DNA from: Frigoriglobus tundricola
GTDB lineage: Bacteria > Planctomycetota > Planctomycetia > Gemmatales > Gemmataceae
Direction: 5' to 3'
Length of the DNA: 64,000 bases
Assembly: GCF_013128195.2 (NCBI RefSeq)
Contig: NZ_CP053452.2
Location: 5,146,001 to 5,210,000, forward strand
Below the pieces are notes generated by a model that did no database searches, had not been told where the DNA came from, and saw only the letters and a program-made list of their open reading frames with translations. Made by a program: the position numbers and the translations under genes. Positions 54,503-63,767 of this stretch are shown piece by piece. How positions within the stretch are numbered: the stretch's first letter is position 1; every line of letters begins with the position of its first letter.

Positions 54503-56707
54503 ATGCGCATGGCTCGTTCGGCCGCGGTAATCGCGGTTCTCATACTCGCGTCGTCGCTCCAGGCCCCTCTGGTGAAGGGGGAACCCCCCGCGGGTTCCCC
54601 CCTGGCCCCCCCTCCTGCTAAGCGGCCGATGACGATGGCGGACTTCTTCGCAGTGAAGCGAGTGGCCGCGCCGCAAATCAGCCCCGACGGCAAGCAGGTT
54701 GTGTATCAGATCACGTCGATCGATCTGGAGAGGAACAAGGGCACCACTGCACTGTGGATCGCGGCGACCGATGGGAAAACCGCACCGAAGCAACTCACTC
54801 CGAAGGACCGCCAGGGCCGAAACCCGCGCTGGTCGCCGGACGGCAAGCGGATTCTCTTCGAGAGCGGCTCCGACCTGTGGGTGATGCCCGCGGACGGGGG
54901 TGACCCCGTCCTAGTCACGAAGATCAGCACCGGCGCGAGCCACGGCATCTGGTCGCCGGACGGCAAGTCCGTCGCGTTCGTTTCGAGCGTGTACCCGGAG
55001 GTCTCGGAGAAACCGTTTGCTGAAAGCGACATGCTCAACAAAGAGAAGGACGAGGAGATCGCGAAGAGCCCGGTGAAGGCGAAGACGTTCACGAAGCTCT
55101 TCTATCGGCACTGGGTCGAGTACATCGGCGACAAGCGACAGCACATCTTCGTGTGTGACGCGGACGGCAAGAACTGTCGTGACGTGACGCCCGGCGACCG
55201 CGACGCCAACCCCACGAGCAGCACGTTCGACAGCGGCGACAACTTCACCTTCTCACCGGACGGTACGCACATCGTGTTCACCGCGCCGCCGGCCGAGAAC
55301 GAAGCGTGGAGCACCAACTACGACCTGTGCCGCGTGAGCGTCACGAACACATCGCCGAAGTGGGAGACGCTGACGAAGGACAACAAGGCCGCGGACAGCG
55401 GCCCGAAGTTCAGCCCGGATGGCAAGAAACTCGCGTGGCGAGCGCAAACTCGTGCCGGGTACGAAGCGGACAGGTGGGACATCGTCGTTGTGGATGTAAA
55501 GCCTGACGGCGCCCACATTGCAAAGCCCAAGCGCACCGCACAAGGGTTCAGCAATCTCTTGTCTGTCAACGAGTTCGTCTGGGTTGCTCGCGGCGGATGG
55601 ATGTTGACTGGGGATCAGAGTGGGGGGCAGGTTTTGGCCTACGAAAACGGGGACGATGAGGGGTCGTCGTTCATGATGGCCCCCGCTGCCGGTAGCTTGA
55701 GCAGTTCGACGGGAACACAGAGCCGAGTCGCGTACTTACCTTCATCCTTCAACTCCACTCCAGAAATCCAAATCTTGACATTCGGTGAAGGTAAGACCGG
55801 GCATACGATCTTGACGCACACAAACGATGCGATTTTCGCCCAATTGGATCTCCAGCGAGCCGAGCGAGTGCAGGTACCGGTCGAAGGTGGAATGGAGGTG
55901 CTCTTGTTCGAGCCAGGAGGGAAAACTCAGAAGACGCAGGTTCCGATGAAGATGCAGATGTGGGTCATCAAGCCGCCGGGGTTCGACGAGAAGAAGAAAT
56001 GGCCGGTGGTGTACCTCGTTCACGGCGGCCCGCAGAGCGCGTGGAAGGACGCGTGGAGCTACCGCTGGAACCCGCAGTTGTGGGCCGCGCAGGGGTACGT
56101 CGTGGTGATGCCGAACCCGCGTGGGAGCGTCGGCTTCGGGCAGAAGTTCACCGACGAGATTACGGGGGATTGGGGCGGCAAGTGCTACCGCGACCTCGTC
56201 GCGGGGCTCGAGTACGTCGAGAAGTTGCCTTACGTCGATAAGGACCGCATCGCCGCGGCCGGCGGGAGCTTCGGCGGGTACATGATGAACTGGTTCGCGG
56301 TCAACGACATCGCGCCGCGCTTCAAGTGCCTGGTCACGCACTGCTCGGTGTGGAACTTCGAGAGCATGTGGGGCACCACCGATGAACTGTGGTTCGACGA
56401 GTGGGAGCACGGCGGCCTGCCCTGGGAGAAGCCCCAGAAGTACGCCGAGTTCTCACCGCACAACAAGGCCGGCAACCTCGGCAAGTATAAGACGCCGATG
56501 CTCATCATCCACAACGACCTCGATTTCCGCTGTCCGATCGGCCAGGGACATGAACTCTTCAGCGCGCTGCAGCGCCAGGGCGTGCCGTCGCGGTTCGTGA
56601 ACTTCCCGGACGAGGGGCACTGGGTCCTGAAGCCCAAGAACAGCGAATACTGGCACAAGGAAATCTTCGCATGGTTGAAGAAGTACGCGCCGCCGGGCGG
56701 GAAGTGA
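54503..56707 (+). CDS. S9 family prolyl-oligopeptidase-like peptidase, with palindromic insert near the N-terminus
   Basis: Exported serine peptidase, 734 residues. Signal peptide MRMARSAAVIAVLILASSLQ; TolB-like beta-propeller repeats in the first two thirds (ISPDGKQVVYQI, WSPDGKRILFES, WSPDGKSVAFVS); and an alpha/beta hydrolase end with catalytic Ser589 (GGSFGGYMMN), Asp in IHNDLDFRCP and His in DEGHWV. The residues after the signal peptide (20-39, LVKGEPPAGSPLAPPPAK) are encoded by a family B repeat, before the mature domain begins (MTMADFFAVKRV). It probably digests peptides in the periplasm. Confidence 0.93.
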   Translation: MRMARSAAVIAVLILASSLQAPLVKGEPPAGSPLAPPPAKRPMTMADFFAVKRVAAPQISPDGKQVVYQITSIDLERNKGTTALWIAATDGKTAPKQLTPKDRQGRNPRWSPDGKRILFESGSDLWVMPADGGDPVLVTKISTGASHGIWSPDGKSVAFVSSVYPEVSEKPFAESDMLNKEKDEEIAKSPVKAKTFTKLFYRHWVEYIGDKRQHIFVCDADGKNCRDVTPGDRDANPTSSTFDSGDNFTFSPDGTHIVFTAPPAENEAWSTNYDLCRVSVTNTSPKWETLTKDNKAADSGPKFSPDGKKLAWRAQTRAGYEADRWDIVVVDVKPDGAHIAKPKRTAQGFSNLLSVNEFVWVARGGWMLTGDQSGGQVLAYENGDDEGSSFMMAPAAGSLSSSTGTQSRVAYLPSSFNSTPEIQILTFGEGKTGHTILTHTNDAIFAQLDLQRAERVQVPVEGGMEVLLFEPGGKTQKTQVPMKMQMWVIKPPGFDEKKKWPVVYLVHGGPQSAWKDAWSYRWNPQLWAAQGYVVVMPNPRGSVGFGQKFTDEITGDWGGKCYRDLVAGLEYVEKLPYVDKDRIAAAGGSFGGYMMNWFAVNDIAPRFKCLVTHCSVWNFESMWGTTDELWFDEWEHGGLPWEKPQKYAEFSPHNKAGNLGKYKTPMLIIHNDLDFRCPIGQGHELFSALQRQGVPSRFVNFPDEGHWVLKPKNSEYWHKEIFAWLKKYAPPGGK
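54562..54619 (+). repeat. Palindromic element family B, copy in the S9 peptidase gene
   Basis: Centred on GGGGGAACCCCCCG and GGGTTCCCCCCTGG with a C-rich tail ending TCCTGCT, matching 15375-15428. It sits exactly between the signal peptide and the mature domain, in frame. Confidence 0.75.
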
Positions 56708-56717
56708 TTGGGCGAAA

Positions 56718-56948
56718 AGCCGGCGTGAACCGGCGGGTGAGAGCGATGGGATCGCTCTCACCCGAATCGGGCGGGCTTGTTCCCTGGGACCGCGGCCGTC
56801 TCGGCCGCTCGTTGCTCCCCTCGTGTCGCTCCACGTTCGATCGTTGAGCGCCCCGCCTCTCTATGCTTGGCGGCCGAGACGGCCGCGGTCCCAGGGAAGA
56901 CGGAACGGTACGGCAACAGGTCGGCTTCACCAGCCGGCTCACGCCGGC
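56718..56948. repeat. Nested palindromic element with family C core
   Basis: The outer arms (AGCCGGCGTGAACCGGCGGG near 56718 and its inverse CAGCCGGCTCACGCCGGC ending 56948) enclose two inner structures. The first is a perfect 13-base-pair hairpin, GGGTGAGAGCGAT / ATCGCTCTCACCC, at 56735-56763. The second is a perfect 29-base inverted repeat, 56780-56808 with 56870-56898, containing CCGCGGCCGTCTCGGCCGC. It lies between the convergent S9 peptidase and PQQ-repeat genes and could also end both transcripts. Confidence 0.8.
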
Positions 56949-56959
56949 CGTTCGCCCCA

Positions 56960-58273
56960 TCACTTCGCCAAATCGACGCAGATGATTTCCTTGTCGTTGC
57001 GGATGTACGCCTTCTTGTCGGCGAAGGCCGGGGCGCACCACACCACCTTGCGGCCGAAGGCGTTGTTCGTCTGGTCGATGACCTTCGCGCGGTCGATCTC
57101 CTCGTACCCCTTCGGCGTCAGTTTGCCGATCACCAGGTCGCCGGTTTCGGCGAAGAAGAAGAACCGGTCGCCGTTCTTCACGATGAACGCGGTGTCGGAC
57201 CCCTTCGACTTTTCGCCGCCGATCGCGCCGGTGCTCTCCCACAGGCGCTTCCCGCTCGGCACCTCGACCGCGTACAGGAGCCCGCCGTCGGTGTGGCCGT
57301 AGATCACGCCGTCTTCGAGGAACGGTTGCACGTTCACCGGCGACACGCCCAGGTTCTTCTTGTCCTTGAACACCACCTCCACGCCGGGCTTGTCGGAGGT
57401 CAACTTCAGCATCAGGCCCTTGCCCTGGTAGCCGCCGACGAACACGTATTCGCCGCTCCGTATCGGGGTCATGATGATCGACCCGCTGGTGGCTTCGTAG
57501 GGGGTCGTCCAGAGCTCTTTGCCGGTCTCCGGGTCGAGCGCGTACACCGCTTTCGGCGCGGCGACGATCATCTGCCGCTGCCCCGCCGCCTCGGTGATGA
57601 GGACCGGCGAGTAGCCCTGCTCGGGTTGCGTGCCGGCCTTCCACAGCTCCTTACCGGTGTCCTTGTCGAAGGCGACGACGTGGCTGCCCTCGCCGCCCAC
57701 CAGCGTGATGAGCTTCTTGCCGTCGATGAGCGGGTGCGCCGCATAGCCCCACAGCGCGCTCTTGGTCTTGTACTCCTTCTTCAGATCCTTTTCCCACACG
57801 ACCTTGCCGGTGCCGGTCTCGAAGCAGAACAGGTTGCCCTCGGCGCCGAGGGTGTACACCTTGCCGTCCTGAACGGTGGGCGTGCACCGCGGCCCGGCCG
57901 GGTAGCTGATCGTGTACTTCACCGGGTACTCGTGCTTCCACAGCTCCTTGCCCGTCTTCTGGTCGAGGCACAGCACGCGCTCGGTGCCGCTGAACTCCTT
58001 GCGGTCGAAGTTGGCGATCTTCACATCCGCAGCGGTGACGTAATCGGTGACAAACACCTTCCCGCCGCTCACGGCGGGTCCGGCGTAGCCGCCGGCGACG
58101 GGGGCGCGCCAAACCACCTTGGGGCCGCCCGGGGGGAACTTCTCGAGGATGCCGGTCTCGCGCCACACGTTGTCGCGCTGGGGACCCATCCACTGCGGCC
58201 ACTCGTCACCCCGAGCGGCAAGCGGGGCTATGAGAAGCGCGAGTGCAAGAAACAACGTCTTCCGAAGCGGCAT
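56960..58273 (-). CDS. PQQ-like beta-propeller repeat protein (BamB family), copy 1
   Basis: Exported protein, 437 residues, signal peptide MPLRKTLFLALALLIAPLAARG. The body is a beta-propeller of PQQ/BamB-type repeats with the Trp-docking signature: KTGKELWKHEYPV, GTGKVVWEKDLKKEY, KDTGKELWKAGTQPEQ, ETGKELWTTPYEA. Starts WPQWMGPQRDNVWRETGILEKFPPGG, common in planctomycete secreted proteins. Enzyme activity is unknown. A close paralog lies immediately upstream on the same strand. Confidence 0.9.
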   Translation of the reverse strand: MPLRKTLFLALALLIAPLAARGDEWPQWMGPQRDNVWRETGILEKFPPGGPKVVWRAPVAGGYAGPAVSGGKVFVTDYVTAADVKIANFDRKEFSGTERVLCLDQKTGKELWKHEYPVKYTISYPAGPRCTPTVQDGKVYTLGAEGNLFCFETGTGKVVWEKDLKKEYKTKSALWGYAAHPLIDGKKLITLVGGEGSHVVAFDKDTGKELWKAGTQPEQGYSPVLITEAAGQRQMIVAAPKAVYALDPETGKELWTTPYEATSGSIIMTPIRSGEYVFVGGYQGKGLMLKLTSDKPGVEVVFKDKKNLGVSPVNVQPFLEDGVIYGHTDGGLLYAVEVPSGKRLWESTGAIGGEKSKGSDTAFIVKNGDRFFFFAETGDLVIGKLTPKGYEEIDRAKVIDQTNNAFGRKVVWCAPAFADKKAYIRNDKEIICVDLAK

Positions 58274-58438
58274 GGCGGGGCTCCTGGGTCGGGTCGGAAT
58301 CGGGTTGGCACGATCGGGGGGCCAAGTGGCTCGATCTGACCGCGGGCGATGTTGAGACCGCGGCGCCCTCGACCGTCGAACACAACGGGCACGGGGCGGT
58401 TGCGGTCCCGGGTAGATACCGCCCCATCGGAATCGGTA

Positions 58439-59764
58439 TTACTTCGCCAGGTCGACGCAGATGATTTCCTTGTCGTTGCGGATGTACGCCTTCTTGTCGG
58501 CGTAGGCCGGGGCGCACCACACCACCTTGCGACCGAACGCGGCGTTCGTCGGGGGGATGACTTTCGCCCGGTCGATCTCCTCGTACCCCTTCGGCGTCAG
58601 TTTGCCGATCACCAGGTCGCCGGTTTCGGCGAAGAAGAAGAACCGGTCGCCGTTCTTGACCATGAACGCCGTTTCCGACCCTTTCGGCTTCTCGCCCCCG
58701 ACCGGGCCGGCGTCCTCCCACACGCGCTTGCCGCTCGGCAACTCGACGGCGTACATCATGCCGCTGTCGTCGTACCCGTAGAGGAGCCCGTCCAGCAGGA
58801 ACGGCTGAACGCTGCCGGGGTAGAGGGCGGTCTGCTTCTTGTTGTTGAAGACGACCTCGATACCGGGCTTGTCCGCGGTCAGCTTCACCAGCAGGTTCTT
58901 GGCGGGGTAGCCGGCCACGAACAGGTGGTCGCCGACCCGCACCGGGGTCATCACGGCGTAGCCGAAGTCGTTGGGGGAATACGGCGTCGTCCAGTACTGC
59001 TCCCCGGTCTCCGGGTCGAGGGAGTACACCGCTTTCGGCGCCGCGACGATCATCTGGCGCTTGCCGCCGGCCTCGGTGATCATCACCGGCGAGTAGCCCT
59101 GCTCGGGCATGTCGCCGGCCTTCCACACCTCCTTGCCGGTGTCCTTGTCGAAGGCGACGACGTGGCTCCCCGCGCCGCCGACCAGGGTGACGATCTTCTT
59201 GCCGTCGATGAGCGGGTGCGCCGCCCAGCCCCACAGCGCGGGCTTCGCCTTGTAGTCCTTGACGAAGTTCTTCTCCCAGACCACCTTCCCCGTGTCGGCC
59301 TCGAAGCACATGAAGTGCCCCATCGCGCCGAGGGCGTACACCTTGCCCTCGTGGACCACGGGCGTGCAGCGCGGGCCGGCCGGGTAGCTGATCTGGTACG
59401 GGCACTCGTACTCGTGCTTCCACAGCTCCTTGCCGGTCCTCTGGTCCAGGCACAGCACGCGCTCGGTGCTGTTCACCTTAGTCTTGGTGTCGAACGGATC
59501 GGCCGGGTTGGCCGCACCCTTCGCGAGCACGCGGTCCGTGACGTACACCTTTCCGCCGCTCACGGCGGGTCCGGCGTAGCCGCCGGCGACGGGTGTGCGC
59601 CAGAGCACCTTGGGGCCGCCCGGGGGAAACTTGTCGATGATGCCGGTCTCGCGCCACACGTTGTCGCGCTTCGGCCCCATCCACTGGGGCCAGTCGTCAC
59701 CCCGAGCGACGACCGGCGCGGCGAGGACAGTCAACGCGAGAAGGACGGTCTTCCGAACCCACAT
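58439..59764 (-). CDS. PQQ-like beta-propeller repeat protein (BamB family), copy 2
   Basis: Exported protein, 441 residues from the ATG at 59762-59764, chosen because the signal peptide MWVRKTVLLALTVLAAPVVARG begins there. It is very similar along its whole length to the downstream gene (shared DNVWRETGI.., AVSGGKVYVTD, VVAFDKDTGKE, KNGDRFFFFAETGDLVIGKL and the end YIRNDKEIICVDLAK). This indicates a tandem duplication. The two differ mainly in loop segments, for example an extra KGAANPADPFDTKTKVNSTE here. Confidence 0.9.
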   Translation of the reverse strand: MWVRKTVLLALTVLAAPVVARGDDWPQWMGPKRDNVWRETGIIDKFPPGGPKVLWRTPVAGGYAGPAVSGGKVYVTDRVLAKGAANPADPFDTKTKVNSTERVLCLDQRTGKELWKHEYECPYQISYPAGPRCTPVVHEGKVYALGAMGHFMCFEADTGKVVWEKNFVKDYKAKPALWGWAAHPLIDGKKIVTLVGGAGSHVVAFDKDTGKEVWKAGDMPEQGYSPVMITEAGGKRQMIVAAPKAVYSLDPETGEQYWTTPYSPNDFGYAVMTPVRVGDHLFVAGYPAKNLLVKLTADKPGIEVVFNNKKQTALYPGSVQPFLLDGLLYGYDDSGMMYAVELPSGKRVWEDAGPVGGEKPKGSETAFMVKNGDRFFFFAETGDLVIGKLTPKGYEEIDRAKVIPPTNAAFGRKVVWCAPAYADKKAYIRNDKEIICVDLAK

Positions 59765-60454
59765 GGCGAGCCTCCTGACGGACGTGATGAGAGGCCATGA
59801 TGCTCCGGGGCGGGGCACGGGGCAAGGCGGAATCGTGTACCCCGTGTGTAACGCGTGAGACAACCGCCCGGCGGCATTCCACCGTTACTCGCCCGCAAGT
59901 TCAACTTCTAAAATACGTTTCACGATCCGGATCGGGAACCCGTGGCGGGTGTTTCGGGTGCCATCCCAACTGTTGCTGCGTGCGCCCGCTCGAGGTGGGG
60001 TGGTTGAGCGCAGCAAGTGCGCGACCCAGCCGAAATGGTTCACGCCCGACTCGTTTCTGAACGGCTGGGTGATGTACTTCCGCCCGCGGCGATGAAGTGT
60101 CGTCGGACCGAATCGGACGGCTGGGTTCGACGGAAGCTGCGGCGTGTGTGGTTGAAGCCGTGCAAGCGGGTGAAGCCGATAGTGGACGTCTTCGTTCGCC
60201 AGGGCGTGTCGATGCGCCAGTAGTGGTGTGCCGCGTTGTCGGGGAAGGGCTGGTGGCGGAAGTCGGGGACGCCAGCGGTGAACCCGGCGATGCCGTCCAG
60301 TCGGTGGAAGCGTCTCGAACGGGTGTGCCTCGTCGATCGGTACGAGGTGTTACAAACGTGTTGGAAACCGCCGGATGTGTAAGTATGTCCGGTGGTGTGG
60401 CAGGGCGGCAGGGTAAACCCGGCTCCTACCGATCTACTTCTGAACTGACTTCAG
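59765..60454. other. 690-base region without a recognised gene
   Basis: Short open frames only, none with family resemblance. One plus-strand frame ends in the tRNA and gives the well-known false peptide LGLEPRTR from the complement of the T-arm. The tRNA terminator and the promoter of the PQQ gene should be here but were not identified. Confidence 0.5.
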
Positions 60455-60527
<73 letters not shown>

Positions 60528-60537
60528 TAGCTCCGAA

Positions 60538-60567
60538 TATTCTGGAAGTTTCCGCGGCGTCCTTCAA
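60538..60567 (-). promoter_or_regulatory. Likely promoter of tRNA-Lys
   Basis: On the minus strand, TTGAAG (60562-60567) and AGAATA (60538-60543) are separated by 18 bases, placing the start site a few bases before the tRNA 5' end. Confidence 0.45.
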
Positions 60568-60707
60568 GGGGTCTTCGCGGTAAATCTTCACTCACACCGA
60601 CACACGAAAAAAGCCCCGGGTTCGCGCCGCGCGCGTCTGGTCGATGGGCGGGGCGGGGTCGTATTCTGGTAGGGCGTTGACCGCCCGTTCCCGTTACGCT
60701 CGATCTC

Positions 60708-62534
60708 ATGCCTGTCCCCCCCTGCATCCCGTGGCGGTCGGTCCGGCTCGCACAAGCGGTGACCGCGGTCGCGCTGGTCGTCGGGCTGCCCCTGTTCCTG
60801 CGGTCGCCGCCGTGGTGCGACCTCACCCTGTACCAGTTGGCCGCCCGCAACATCCTGCACGGCGGGGTCCACTACCGGGACCTGTTCGACACGAACCTCC
60901 CGGGCTTCGTGTGGATGATGACCGCGCTGTCTGCCGCGTTCGGCCCCAACGCGATCGCGGTCCGGCTCCTCGATCTGGTGATCGTTGCCGGCGTGCTGCT
61001 GCTCATCGACCGGATGGCGAAGTGGGGCGGGGCGACGCCCGCCGCCCGGTGGTGGGCGGTCGCGTCCGCGGCGCTCTTCTACCCCTACACGGAGGAGATG
61101 GCCCACGCGCAGCGCGACACCTGGATGGCGCTGCCCGCCCTCGCGGCCGTCGCCCTGCGGGTCCGCCGCGGCACGGCGGGGGGGGTACCCCCGTCCGTCT
61201 TCCGCAGCTCGTTTTACGAAGGGCTCCTGTGGGGCGCGGCCGTGTGGATGAAACCGCACGCCGCGCTCATGGCCCTCGCCGTGTGGCTGGTGACCGTCGG
61301 GCGGATCGCCGGCGAGCACCCGCGCCCGTGGCGCGCCGCACGGGCGGACCTGCTCGGCAACCTGAGCGCGGGCCTCCTGGTCGGCGCCGCCGGCGTCGTT
61401 TGGCTGATCGGGTCCGGTGCGTGGGGGGCGTTCCTTGAGGTGTTCCTGGAATGGAACCCGCGGTACACCCGGCTCGTGCGGAAGGAACTCTACTCGCGCG
61501 AGCGGGAGGAACTGTTCTGGTTCCCGCCGTGGAGCCTGGGGCTGGTTCTCACGGTCCCGCTCGCCCTTCTGTCGGTACTCGACATGGCCCCCTGGGCGAG
61601 CCGCGCCGGGACCCGCACGGGCTGGCTCGAGCGCTGGGCGCCGCGGCTCCTGTGGGACAAGGCCGGTGCCGACGCCCGGTTCGTGCGGGGGGCGCTCGGC
61701 GCGCTGTACCTCGTGTGGGCCTTCCAGGCGTTCCTGTTCCAGCGCGGCTACCAGTACGTCCACGTGCCGGAAACGCTGCTGATGCTCGGTATCTGGGCGG
61801 CCCACCGGTGGGCGTGGGCGGGCACCGTGGTGCTGTGGCTGGCGCTCAGCACGGGCCTGTGGGCCGTGGCCGACCACGTTCCCGACGTGAGGAACCGGCT
61901 CACCGACCTGCCCGCCCGGACGCGCGAGCGGTACCTCCCCCGCCACCCGATCGCGGACCCCGCGCGCCTGCGGCTGTGGGCCGAGTGCTGGCGCCTGGAC
62001 ATGCCGGACGCCGAACGGTACGCGCTGTGGGACGCGCTGCGCCAGCACCCGCGGCACGAATCGGTGATCTCGTGGGTGGAGATCGCGGAGGTGGCCGACT
62101 TCCTGCGCACCCAGGGCGCGGGCGATGGCACGGTGGTGGCGTGGTACGACTCCACGCACGCCGCCTACCTCCTGCTGGACGTCGAACCGGGGCTGCGGTA
62201 CATGCACGTGTACACCGCCATTCACGTCGCCCACGACAGCGGGGAGGTCAAGGACGGGCGCACCGTGGTCATGGGCCAGCTGCGCGAGAACCGGGCCCGC
62301 GCGCGGTACGTCATTTCCGATCTGGAATGGCTGGTGACGGGGGCGCCGCATGACCCGGTTCGGCAGGCGAAGTACCTGGGGCCGCCGCGCAACCCGCCGT
62401 CCGATCTGCTGCCGGAATACGTGCCGACGCCGCTCGAGTTCCCGTTCAACCAGCCGACACTCTTCCGCTCCCGAAGCGGCACCGGACGGTACCTCGTCCA
62501 TCAACTCGTCACGTGCGAAGACAACAAGAAGTGA
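60708..62534 (+). CDS. GT-C-like polytopic membrane protein (GT39-type glycosyltransferase fold)
   Basis: 608 residues with about nine or ten hydrophobic helices in the first 400 (AQAVTAVALVVGLPLFL, LDLVIVAGVLLLID, LALSTGLWAVADHV). The first extracytoplasmic loop holds YRDLFDTNLPGF (Asp58 and Asp61). The acidic residue followed by a Pro-Gly is the catalytic-loop pattern of GT-C enzymes such as ArnT and PMT, which move sugars from lipid carriers. The soluble C-terminal 200 residues are unassigned. Probably a glycan transferase of the envelope; donor and acceptor unknown. ATG start after a short GC-rich gap. Confidence 0.75.
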   Translation: MPVPPCIPWRSVRLAQAVTAVALVVGLPLFLRSPPWCDLTLYQLAARNILHGGVHYRDLFDTNLPGFVWMMTALSAAFGPNAIAVRLLDLVIVAGVLLLIDRMAKWGGATPAARWWAVASAALFYPYTEEMAHAQRDTWMALPALAAVALRVRRGTAGGVPPSVFRSSFYEGLLWGAAVWMKPHAALMALAVWLVTVGRIAGEHPRPWRAARADLLGNLSAGLLVGAAGVVWLIGSGAWGAFLEVFLEWNPRYTRLVRKELYSREREELFWFPPWSLGLVLTVPLALLSVLDMAPWASRAGTRTGWLERWAPRLLWDKAGADARFVRGALGALYLVWAFQAFLFQRGYQYVHVPETLLMLGIWAAHRWAWAGTVVLWLALSTGLWAVADHVPDVRNRLTDLPARTRERYLPRHPIADPARLRLWAECWRLDMPDAERYALWDALRQHPRHESVISWVEIAEVADFLRTQGAGDGTVVAWYDSTHAAYLLLDVEPGLRYMHVYTAIHVAHDSGEVKDGRTVVMGQLRENRARARYVISDLEWLVTGAPHDPVRQAKYLGPPRNPPSDLLPEYVPTPLEFPFNQPTLFRSRSGTGRYLVHQLVTCEDNKK

Positions 62535-62632
62535 GCGCCGCACCGCGCCGGGGACCGCTCATACGGGATCGTCGTGATTTCTGACCGGAGCCGGCCTTGG
62601 ATTCACGATCCGGTTGAGGCCGTCTGATTTTT

Positions 62633-62690
62633 GTGGCACCGGCTTTCCAGCCGGTGCTTCCAGGCCCACAGGCTCGAAAGTCGGTGCCAC
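62633..62690. repeat. Imperfect inverted repeat, family H
   Basis: GTGGCACCGGCTTTCCAGCC (62633-62652) and the inverse GGCTCGAAAGTCGGTGCCAC (62671-62690) match at 18 of 20 positions around an 18-base loop. It lies between the convergent GT-C-like gene and the hydrolase and may act as a two-way terminator or be another short interspersed palindrome. Confidence 0.65.
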
Positions 62691-62739
62691 GAACACAGAA
62701 CGCACCCACCGGACCGTGTATCAGCCACACGGTTCGGGA

Positions 62740-63630
62740 TCACTTCCCGCTCTTGGCCAGCAGTTCGCGAGACGTCATCCAGTCGGTTAGGCGGACGGGC
62801 CATGTTGCGACGGATAGCTCGCCGCCGGTCCATTTCGGATCGGACCCGAGACCGACGCCGTGCCGCCCCTTCTCATAGATGTGCATTTCTACCGGCACGC
62901 CGGTCTTTTTGCACGCGAGGTAGAACCGAACCGCGTTTTCCGGCACCACCGCCGTGTCGGCGCTGGTGTGGAAGAGGAACGTCGGCGGCGTGTCCTTCGT
63001 GACCTGTTTTTCGTTCGAGTACAGTTCGACCAGTTTCGGGTCCGGGTTCGCGCCGAGCAGGTTGTTCCGGGTGCCGCCGTGCGTCACGCCGGCCTCCATC
63101 GTGATGACCGGATACGCAAGAACGGCGAAATCCGGGCGACAGCTCGTTTTGTCGATCGCGTCGCCCTCCGTCAGCCCCGCGTCGAAGTGCGTGGCGGCGG
63201 TGCTGGCGAGGTGGCCGCCGGCGGAGAACCCCATGACGCCGATGCGTTTCGGGTCGAGGTCGTAGTCCTTGGCCCTGGCCCGCACGGTGCGGACCGCCCG
63301 TTGCACGTCGGTGAGCGGCGCGGCGCCGAGCGGCCCCGGCCGCTCCCTGTTCGCGGTCCGGTACTTGAGCACGAACGCGGTCACGCCGGCCTTGGCGAAG
63401 AACTCGCCGACCTGTTTCCCCTCGTGATCCATCGCCAGTCCGCCGTACCCGCCGCCGGGACAGACGACGACGGCCGTGCCGTTCGGCTTCTCCGGGCGGT
63501 ACACGGTCAGGTCCGGCTTGTCGGTGGGCGTGTCGCCGACCGCGAGCGGGGCCTTCCCGTCCCAGAGCGGAAAGGTTTTGGGTCCGGGATCGGCCGCGAC
63601 GAGCGCGAAGAGGAGGCTCGAGCAGAACAT
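62740..63630 (-). CDS. Secreted alpha/beta hydrolase (esterase, BD-FAE/acetylxylan-esterase-like)
   Basis: 296 residues from the ATG at 63628-63630 (short signal-like start MFCSSLLFALVAADPG). The oxyanion region is VVVCPGGGYGGLAMDHEG, the catalytic Ser lies in GFSAGGHLAS, the Asp in FHTSADTAVVPENA and the His in EKGRHGVGLGS. Relatives remove acetyl or feruloyl groups from plant polysaccharides. An in-frame ATG further upstream (63744) would reach the ssrA promoter and lacks a signal peptide. Confidence 0.88.
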   Translation of the reverse strand: MFCSSLLFALVAADPGPKTFPLWDGKAPLAVGDTPTDKPDLTVYRPEKPNGTAVVVCPGGGYGGLAMDHEGKQVGEFFAKAGVTAFVLKYRTANRERPGPLGAAPLTDVQRAVRTVRARAKDYDLDPKRIGVMGFSAGGHLASTAATHFDAGLTEGDAIDKTSCRPDFAVLAYPVITMEAGVTHGGTRNNLLGANPDPKLVELYSNEKQVTKDTPPTFLFHTSADTAVVPENAVRFYLACKKTGVPVEMHIYEKGRHGVGLGSDPKWTGGELSVATWPVRLTDWMTSRELLAKSGK

Positions 63631-63725
63631 GGGTACTCCGAGTGGGGAGTGGGGGGCACAGGGCGGGGGCGCGGTGCCATCTCGCCGGGAGGGCAAGCGA
63701 GCTATGATTCCGGCAGGGTGAATCG

Positions 63726-63731
63726 TATAAT
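63726..63731 (+). promoter_or_regulatory. -10 box (TATAAT) of ssrA
   Basis: A consensus TATAAT, 36 bases before the mature tmRNA 5' end. The -35 region is weak (TATGAT or TTCCGG near 63703-63713). Confidence 0.5.
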
Positions 63732-63767
63732 ACCGTGTGCCCATCGAAAGGTGGGCGTCTCAATCCT

